Assembly (NCBI GenBank): GCA_029865885.1
Contig: JARXAK010000202.1
Coordinates: forward strand, 1 to 64,000
Length of the DNA stretch: 64,000 nt
Direction: 5' to 3'
Source: Rhizobium sp.
GTDB taxonomy: Bacteria > Pseudomonadota > Alphaproteobacteria > Rhizobiales > Rhizobiaceae
Shown here: positions 59,113-64,000 of the stretch, piece by piece
Layout: each line of letters starts with the position of its first letter
How positions within the stretch are numbered: position 1 is the first letter of the stretch
Made by a program: the position numbers and the translations under genes
Notes under the pieces: generated by a model
Told to the model about the DNA's origin: nothing
The model's database searches: none
What the model saw: only the letters and a program-made list of their open reading frames with translations

Positions 59113-60383
59113 ACCGACATCATCCTCTTCCACATCTGATAGGCGGCACGCATGCCGGTCTCAGCGCTGATATGACCGCGCGGACCGAGATCGCCGGGTT
59201 GCTCGTCGACCAGGCCGCGGTTGACGAGGATGGGCAGGTCCTCGCCGCCCTTCGTGCCGCGCTGGACGCGTTCCCAGACCTCGGCATCGTCAGGCGATCC
59301 GAAACCCATGGGCCCCTGGAAATGCTCGTGCAGCCGGAGCCTGACGCGGTTGGCCGCAGCCGGTCCGCCATCCATGCCGATCGCGATGTGGCGAATGTCG
59401 GTGCGTTCCACGTTGACGGGTGTCAGGACGCGGAAGAAGGCGAGCGAGAAGGAGACGTTGGGGAAGAGATTGAGATTGAAGCCTGCGCCACCGACGGCAC
59501 GCACGATCTTCAAGACCTGCTCTTCGGGATAGCCATACTCGCGCAGTTCATCCACCAGCGGCATGAACCGTTCCTCGATCGGATCGTCGAGATGTTCGTC
59601 GAGATCGATGCGCTCGGGGATCATCACCATGACGGAATGGCCATTGCCGAGATCCTCGACATAACCCTTGCCCGTGTCGAGGAACTTGAAGGCTTCTTCA
59701 GCGTCGCCATCGAGCGACTGCATGAAGCTCTTGTGTACGACCGGGAAATGATAGGCATCGGTCGTGTTTTCGAGCTGGATCTTCCAGTTCATCGGCACCG
59801 TGAACTGGTGTTCTCCGAGAACCTTGACCGGAAAACCACCGCCCTGCTTCATGAACAGATCGATGTAGCGACACACGCCCGGGCCGAGGAAGTCGACCAG
59901 CGGCTCGATCTCGTCATTGAAGGTGGCAAAGATCATGCCGGCATAGCTTTCGGTGCGCAGCGTCTTCAGGCCATGCGCGCCCTTGTCGAAATCCTCGCCA
60001 TACTGTTCGGGATAAGGCAGGCCGCGAAGCGACCCGTCCAGGCCGTAGCCCCAGCCGTGATAGGGGCACTGGAAGGAAGAGGTCTTGCCCTTCTTGACCT
60101 CACAGACGGTTGCGGCACGGTGACGGCACCTGTTGACCAGGACATTGACCTCGCCTTTGCGGTCACGCACCACGATGACGGGCTCGAGCCCGACATTCGA
60201 CAGCTTGAACGACCCCTTGTCGGCGAGTTCGCTGTCATGCGCGACCCAGACCCAGGTGCGCTTGAAGATGCGCTCCATTTCGTCCTTGAACAGGTCGGCG
60301 TCCTCATACATCGCGGTCGCGACCTTCGCCTCCGAAGAGTAAAGCGCGTCGAGATCGCTGAATTTCTCTGCTGCGTCCAACAT
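59109..60383 (-). CDS. iacC: Rieske oxygenase large subunit IacC
   Basis: 424-aa alpha subunit. Rieske cluster ligands CRHRAA (C86, H88) and CPYHGW (C106, H109); mononuclear iron site in ENTTDAYHFPVVHKSF (D209, H212, H217) with the third carboxylate expected near residues 360-380. ATG at 60383. IacC is the oxygenase that carries the indole-derived acid towards catechol, with IacD as partner and IacF as reductase. Confidence 0.93.
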   Translation of the reverse strand: MLDAAEKFSDLDALYSSEAKVATAMYEDADLFKDEMERIFKRTWVWVAHDSELADKGSFKLSNVGLEPVIVVRDRKGEVNVLVNRCRHRAATVCEVKKGKTSSFQCPYHGWGYGLDGSLRGLPYPEQYGEDFDKGAHGLKTLRTESYAGMIFATFNDEIEPLVDFLGPGVCRYIDLFMKQGGGFPVKVLGEHQFTVPMNWKIQLENTTDAYHFPVVHKSFMQSLDGDAEEAFKFLDTGKGYVEDLGNGHSVMVMIPERIDLDEHLDDPIEERFMPLVDELREYGYPEEQVLKIVRAVGGAGFNLNLFPNVSFSLAFFRVLTPVNVERTDIRHIAIGMDGGPAAANRVRLRLHEHFQGPMGFGSPDDAEVWERVQRGTKGGEDLPILVNRGLVDEQPGDLGPRGHISAETGMRAAYQMWKRMMSV

Positions 60384-60401
60384 GACAGCTCCTGTCCGTT
60401 C

Positions 60402-60764
60402 TCAGAGTTCGGGGATGGTGAGTGCGCGGCCCATACGGGCCTCGACACGCATGTATTTCCAGAGCCGATGATCCTCGTCATCGACCACGATCGTGCGCAG
60501 AAGGTTGCAGGCCGCGATCACCGACTGCCGGTCGGGAAAATCGCAGAGCATGTACCAGGTCCAGGGAAAGGCCGGCGACGTGCCGACCTGGGTCTGGTCG
60601 TCATCGAGTGTGCCAAGCACGGTGACGCCTTCCAGTTTGGCGACCCCGGACATGAAGGCCTGGGTGGCCTTCCAGACGCCGCCGATCTGGCTGAACGGCA
60701 GATCGAAGAAGGCGGGCTGGACGGCAAGGCACAGGAGGGTACGGATGGGTGTCGGTTCAGACAT
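60402..60764 (-). CDS. iacB: Small accessory protein IacB
   Basis: 120-aa protein with no known domain visible: FSQIGGVWKATQAFMSGVAK and WYMLCDFPDRQSVIAACNLL are its clearest segments, and the end is TIPEL. Size and position between iacA and iacC match the small iacB of Pseudomonas putida clusters. ATG at 60764 follows AAAGGATC. Function in the pathway is not settled; a dimeric alpha-beta-barrel fold is possible. Confidence 0.75.
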   Translation of the reverse strand: MSEPTPIRTLLCLAVQPAFFDLPFSQIGGVWKATQAFMSGVAKLEGVTVLGTLDDDQTQVGTSPAFPWTWYMLCDFPDRQSVIAACNLLRTIVVDDEDHRLWKYMRVEARMGRALTIPEL

Positions 60765-60791
60765 CGGATGATCCTTTGCAATCTCTCAAAA

Positions 60792-61931
60792 TCACGGGTA
60801 GCCGGGAGGTGTCTGCTGTTCGAAGAGGGCGGCACCGGCAGCCTGCCAGCTGCCGGCATTGATGAAGGCGTGCTGGGCGACACAGGCCGCGTCGACCATG
60901 GCGCGACCGAGCGGATGGCCTGATGTCATGGCGTCAGACCCGCCGAGCACGAAAGCGATACGGGCGGCTTCGGCGCCGTCTTGCGCTGCCTTCGAGGCCG
61001 TATGGCGCAGTCGGATATGGGTCTGCCGGTCGATCTCGCCCTGCGTTTCCATCTGCCGCCAGCCGGTTTCGATGGCGTCGTAAAAGGCGGATCGCGCCCC
61101 GGCGAGCAGGCCCTCGGCACGGGCAAAATCAATCTGCACATAGGCGCGGGCTGCAGGGCTTGGCGCGCCCGTAATCGAGGTACGAGCAAGCGCATCGCTG
61201 CGGACCCAATCGAGTGCAGCACGTGCCGCACCGAGCCCCACCACCGCCAGAACCTGTGCGGCAAGCGCCATGGCCGGATAGCGGAAGATAAGGTCGTCCA
61301 TCTGCGGCTTGCCGCCGCGAATGAAGGTCCAGTCCTCAGGCACGAGCACGCCGTCAGCCACGATGTCATGGCTTCCGGTGGCTCTGAGACCGATCGTGTT
61401 CCAGGTTTCGTCGACCGTCACCTTGTCCCGCGGCATGATCGCGGTGCGCGGAAGAGGGCTTGCCTCCCCTTCGACCTTGATGCCGGCTCCGACGATGGAG
61501 GCGCCCATGACGCCTGAGCCCCAGGGCCAGCGCCCGCTGACCTCGAAACTGTCCCCGACGCGCCGCGCCGGCTGCGGGGGAAACATGGCGCCGGCAAAGA
61601 CCGTGTTCGGATCCGCGCCATAGATCTTGGCATAGGTCTGAGGCGGCAGCGCCGCCAGATAGGTGGCCGAAACACCGAAGCTTGCAACCCAGCCGGCAGA
61701 GGCATCTGCCGTGGCAATTTCCTCGATCAGCCGGCAGAAGGCCTGAGGGGTCAGACCGTCGCCACCGAAACGCTGTGGCACGAAGGCACGGTAGACACCC
61801 ACATCCTGAAACCGGCGCACGATATCGATAGGGATATGGCGCAGATCCTGGAAATCCTGTCGCCTGAGCTTGATCTCGGCCTTCAGCGCCTCCAGCGCGC
61901 TGGCTGGCGCAATGCTTCTATGGGAATTCAT
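60792..61931 (-). CDS. iacA: Acyl-CoA-dehydrogenase-like flavin monooxygenase IacA
   Basis: 379-aa member of the acyl-CoA dehydrogenase/group D flavin monooxygenase fold: ASAGWVASFGVSATYLAAL, the beta-domain segment SFEVSGRWPWGSGVMGAS and TWNTIGLRATGSHDIVADGV. ATG at 61931 follows GAGGGGAGA and overlaps the iacH stop (ATGA). IacA starts indole-3-acetate breakdown by oxidising the indole ring with reduced flavin from IacG. The catalytic base of true acyl-CoA dehydrogenases is not apparent, as expected for a monooxygenase. Confidence 0.9.
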   Translation of the reverse strand: MNSHRSIAPASALEALKAEIKLRRQDFQDLRHIPIDIVRRFQDVGVYRAFVPQRFGGDGLTPQAFCRLIEEIATADASAGWVASFGVSATYLAALPPQTYAKIYGADPNTVFAGAMFPPQPARRVGDSFEVSGRWPWGSGVMGASIVGAGIKVEGEASPLPRTAIMPRDKVTVDETWNTIGLRATGSHDIVADGVLVPEDWTFIRGGKPQMDDLIFRYPAMALAAQVLAVVGLGAARAALDWVRSDALARTSITGAPSPAARAYVQIDFARAEGLLAGARSAFYDAIETGWRQMETQGEIDRQTHIRLRHTASKAAQDGAEAARIAFVLGGSDAMTSGHPLGRAMVDAACVAQHAFINAGSWQAAGAALFEQQTPPGYP

Positions 61932-63109
61932 GCTTCTCCCCTCAAGTCTGAGAACATCGGGTGGTGATCGCAAAGAAAGCGGGCAACGGCACAGAGGCGT
62001 GCATCCGCACCCTTGCGGGCTATGAGCTGGATGCCGGACGGCAGGCCGGTCGACGTGGCGACCGGCAAGACGATGGCAGGGTGACCGGACAGATTGAATG
62101 GCCGCAGATAGCGGGTCAGCGGCAGAACTTTCGCAGGGTCATGGGCCTCGGTGAGGCGCGGGGGCGCCTGCGGCAGGGCTGGCGTCACGATCACGTCGAC
62201 GTCAGAAAGACACTGATCGACGGCCTGCGTGAATGCATCGCGAATGTCTTCGGCGGCCTCGAGCATGGCATCACTGATGGCCCTGGCGCCCTCAAGCCGC
62301 TTCCGGATATCGGCCCCGAAGGGCGCCCCCGCATCCAGATGGGCGCGATTTGCGTCGAGCGTTTCACGAGCGATGATCTCCATGCCGGCGCGAAAGGCCG
62401 CATCCACGGCTGGCAGGCGAACCTGACGCGTGACCATCCCGGCCTGGGAGATGGCCAGATGGGCCTCGATCATTTCAGGATCATCGGCGTCGTCGGTGAC
62501 ATGCCACGCAACGCGCGGTGCGCTGGTCAGCGTGTCCGTCCGGTAGCCTGGCACCATGATCTCCATGGCGCGGTCGATCATATCCATACTGCGTGCAAGG
62601 GGGCCGATGCAGTCGAGCGAGCTCAGCGCGGGCAGCGCTCCGCGACGATCAACGAGACCGAAGGTCGGCTTGAGCCCGATGATGCCACAGCAGATCGCCG
62701 GCTGGCGGATCGAACCGCCGGTATCCGTTCCGACGGCGAAATCGACGCAACCCGCAGCAACGGCAACCGCCGACCCGGACGACGAGCCGCCGGGAATGCG
62801 ACCGGGCCAACGCGGATTGACAGGCGTACCCTGAAACTCGTTCACGCCAGTCATGCCATAGGCGATCTCGTGCAGGCGGGTCTTGCCGACGATGCGACAT
62901 CCCGCGTCGAGCAACCGATCAACAACGGCGGAATTGCTTTGGGCCGGAGTGGCGTCCGCATAGGCGGCAGATCCGCAGCCCGTCCGATGGCCCGCCACGT
63001 CGAGGCAATCCTTGATCGCCACGGTCGGACCGCCATCAGCGCCGAGTGCCAGCATGCTGGCAAAAGCCGTTTCGGCAGCACTGCCGTATCGTCCGTTCCA
63101 GTTGACCAT
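61928..63109 (-). CDS. iacH: Amidase-signature protein IacH
   Basis: 393-aa amidase-signature hydrolase. The catalytic Lys is in GPTVAIKDCLDVAG, and the Ser-rich signature is RIPGGSSSGSAVAVAAG with the nucleophile serine in GTDTGGSIRQPA. ATG at 63109 has AAGGA eight nt upstream; the open frame to 63232 is not family-like. It leads the operon iacH-iacA-B-C-D-E-F-G. Its role may be to release indole-3-acetate from conjugates or to hydrolyse an amide intermediate; this is not fixed for IacH. Confidence 0.9.
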   Translation of the reverse strand: MVNWNGRYGSAAETAFASMLALGADGGPTVAIKDCLDVAGHRTGCGSAAYADATPAQSNSAVVDRLLDAGCRIVGKTRLHEIAYGMTGVNEFQGTPVNPRWPGRIPGGSSSGSAVAVAAGCVDFAVGTDTGGSIRQPAICCGIIGLKPTFGLVDRRGALPALSSLDCIGPLARSMDMIDRAMEIMVPGYRTDTLTSAPRVAWHVTDDADDPEMIEAHLAISQAGMVTRQVRLPAVDAAFRAGMEIIARETLDANRAHLDAGAPFGADIRKRLEGARAISDAMLEAAEDIRDAFTQAVDQCLSDVDVIVTPALPQAPPRLTEAHDPAKVLPLTRYLRPFNLSGHPAIVLPVATSTGLPSGIQLIARKGADARLCAVARFLCDHHPMFSDLRGEA

Positions 63110-63123
63110 TATCACGTTCCTTT

Positions 63124-63140
63124 TTACGTGAAAATTACTG
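63124..63140. promoter_or_regulatory. Candidate IacR site in front of iacH
   Basis: TTACGTGAAAATTACTG, 15-31 bp upstream of the iacH ATG, overlapping the ribosome-site region. It is identical to the site at 63414-63430 except for one A/T change. The internal TTAC/ATTAC direct repeat about 11 bp apart suggests a bound dimer. Likely repressor site of the MarR-type IacR. Confidence 0.55.
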
Positions 63141-63413
63141 TATATGGCCGTCCTGTCAATCCGCATTCTTCCGGATGCGACATTTTTTTGTTTAATATCA
63201 ATAGCTTGATTGACTTCCCAAAGCTCCGCCACCGGCTTAAAGCCGCCAAACTCTCCGGATGGGGATCTGTGTGCGCCACCGATACGGCGGGCCAGGTGCT
63301 CTTTCTACCACGGAGAGGGCGAAATCAGTGTTGCGGCAATTGCAAATCTGTTTTCCGAAAGGGCTAGTGAAGAAAATTCAATAGCTTGAGGGCAATCGCC
63401 ATTAGATTAAATA

Positions 63414-63430
63414 TTACGTGAATATTACTG
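63414..63430. promoter_or_regulatory. Candidate IacR site in front of iacI
   Basis: TTACGTGAATATTACTG, 16 of 17 bases identical to the site at 63124-63140. It ends 1 bp before the TTGACG -35 box (63432), so a bound protein would cover or touch the promoter. Confidence 0.55.
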
Positions 63431-63554
63431 CTTGACGCGAAAACCGACCCCGATACGATCCGCACCGCGCGGGCGAAGAGAACAATGCCTTCGTCACCTG
63501 GTGACCGCACTTCGCCCTCCCGGAGAAGGCTCACCGCTTGTTAAGGGAAGTATC

Positions 63555-64000
63555 ATGACCGCACAGACCGACATCGCAGCCTTGCTGCGCCGCATCGAGG
63601 TTCTCGAAGCCGAAGCCGATATACGCCGCATCCAGGCGCGCTACATGTTCCTGTGCGATACGCCCAATCCGGAATTCGGCGTGGCAGACGACATGGAGCG
63701 CATCGACCGCATCATGCAGCTCTACACGGAAGATGCCGTCTGGGAAGGCGTCGGCGAATACTACGACAACCAGTTCGGCCGCGCCGTGGGCGCAGCCGCA
63801 ATCCGCAAGCATTTCGAAGGCTTCTGGGGCGGCAAGACGGACCCGGCGCTGATCCTCAATTGTCATTACCTGACCTCGGAGCAGATCCACGTGCATGAGG
63901 GTGGCACCACGGCAGACGGCCAGTGGGTCCACATGCAGCCCTGGCTCTTCTCCGATGGCAAGGCGCTGCTGCGCTCCTCGCGGCTCAACAACACATTCCG
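63555..64000 (+). CDS. iacI: SnoaL-like/NTF2-fold protein IacI (partial)
   Basis: ATG at 63555 behind GGGAAG; 148 residues are visible before the window ends, with no stop. The frame reads MTAQTDIAALLRRIEVLEAE, then DIRRIQARYMFLCDTPNPEF, QLYTEDAVWEGVGEYYD and a later HYLTSEQIHVHEG. This is the NTF2/SnoaL-like cone fold seen in IacI. It is divergent from iacH, sharing the control region. It may be a structural or dehydratase-like helper of the pathway; its role is uncertain. Confidence 0.8.
   Translation, partial: MTAQTDIAALLRRIEVLEAEADIRRIQARYMFLCDTPNPEFGVADDMERIDRIMQLYTEDAVWEGVGEYYDNQFGRAVGAAAIRKHFEGFWGGKTDPALILNCHYLTSEQIHVHEGGTTADGQWVHMQPWLFSDGKALLRSSRLNNTF

Larger units (their letters stand above)
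63110..63554. other. Divergent iacH/iacI promoter region
   Basis: 445-bp gap holding the divergent control region. Two copies of a 17-bp sequence lie at its ends (63124-63140 and 63414-63430). A sigma-70-like promoter (TTGACG 63432-63437, 16-bp spacer, TACGAT 63454-63459) drives iacI. No gene is supported. Confidence 0.55.

Noticed and set aside
59172-60923. Plus-strand frame of about 580 codons opposite iacC/iacB
   Set aside because: iacC has complete Rieske and iron-site motifs on the other strand.
1-64000. tRNA, rRNA, CRISPR array, insertion sequence, integrase or phage genes
   Set aside because: None seen by reading both strands; the repeats found are short intergenic palindromes, not spacers or terminal repeats of a transposon.

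Overview
The window looks like an accessory, catabolic stretch of a plant-associated Rhizobiaceae genome (Rhizobium/Agrobacterium/Ensifer type). This is inferred from the GC-rich coding style, rhizobial RIME-like intergenic palindromes (34297-34485, 38936-39002, 39141-39189), a lacEFGZK-type operon order known from Agrobacterium/Sinorhizobium, and an indole-3-acetic acid (iac) cluster. No tRNA, rRNA, CRISPR array, insertion sequence or replication gene was seen. Almost everything is transport plus catabolism of small plant-derived molecules, with a dedicated regulator per block.

Layout. (1) 1-5600: sugar-acid block with a FAH-family dehydratase (partial), a FadR-type GntR regulator, a denD-like dehydrogenase, a 3-hydroxyisobutyrate-dehydrogenase-family oxidoreductase and a xylonate-dehydratase-like enzyme. 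Two matching 13-bp sites (764-776, 1851-1863) link the divergent units. (2) 5697-9859: two small ORFs, a tctCBA tricarboxylate-type transporter and a small membrane protein. (3) 10144-12796: an MHS-type MFS transporter with a large inserted domain, and a DCC-family thiol-disulfide protein. (4) 12947-31023: a large minus-strand pectin/rhamnogalacturonan-like glycan block: GH28, GH38, CehA/McbA PHP hydrolase and LacI regulator, then a peptide-type ABC importer (SBP, two permeases, two ATPases), a HAD fusion protein, an unrecognised 836-aa protein and GH105. AT-rich palindromes precede the importer operon. (5) 31335-40395: creatininase-family amidohydrolase, LysR regulator, NMT1-type ABC importer, cytosine-deaminase-like hydrolase, FAD-linked oxidase, flavodoxin-fold quinone reductase and RidA-family protein. 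Two near-identical 31-bp sites point to one LysR regulon that may degrade an N-heterocycle. (6) 40485-48179: lactose-type operon lacE-lacF-lacG-lacZ-lacK with its LacI-family regulator. (7) 48368-53857: five-gene surface-modification block (FemAB/GNAT-like transferase, PIG-L deacetylase, amino-acid adenylating enzyme, MBOAT-like membrane acyltransferase, acyl carrier protein). It resembles a dlt system rebuilt for an amino-sugar glycan and is the best candidate for an undescribed system. (8) 54306-55466: membrane diguanylate cyclase lacking the usual inhibitory site. (9) 55883-64000: complete iac gene set (iacR, G, F, E, D, C, B, A, H and the start of iacI) for degrading the auxin indole-3-acetate, with a 17-bp repeated sequence in front of both divergent units.

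How it works together: each block is a compact regulon with uptake, first enzymes and local regulator, many genes being coupled by 1-8 nt overlaps. The common theme is plant material (pectin fragments, mannosides, galactosides, sugar acids, auxin), plus a cell-surface modification locus next to a c-di-GMP enzyme. Assignments rest on motifs, gene order and remembered family features; no database search was run.
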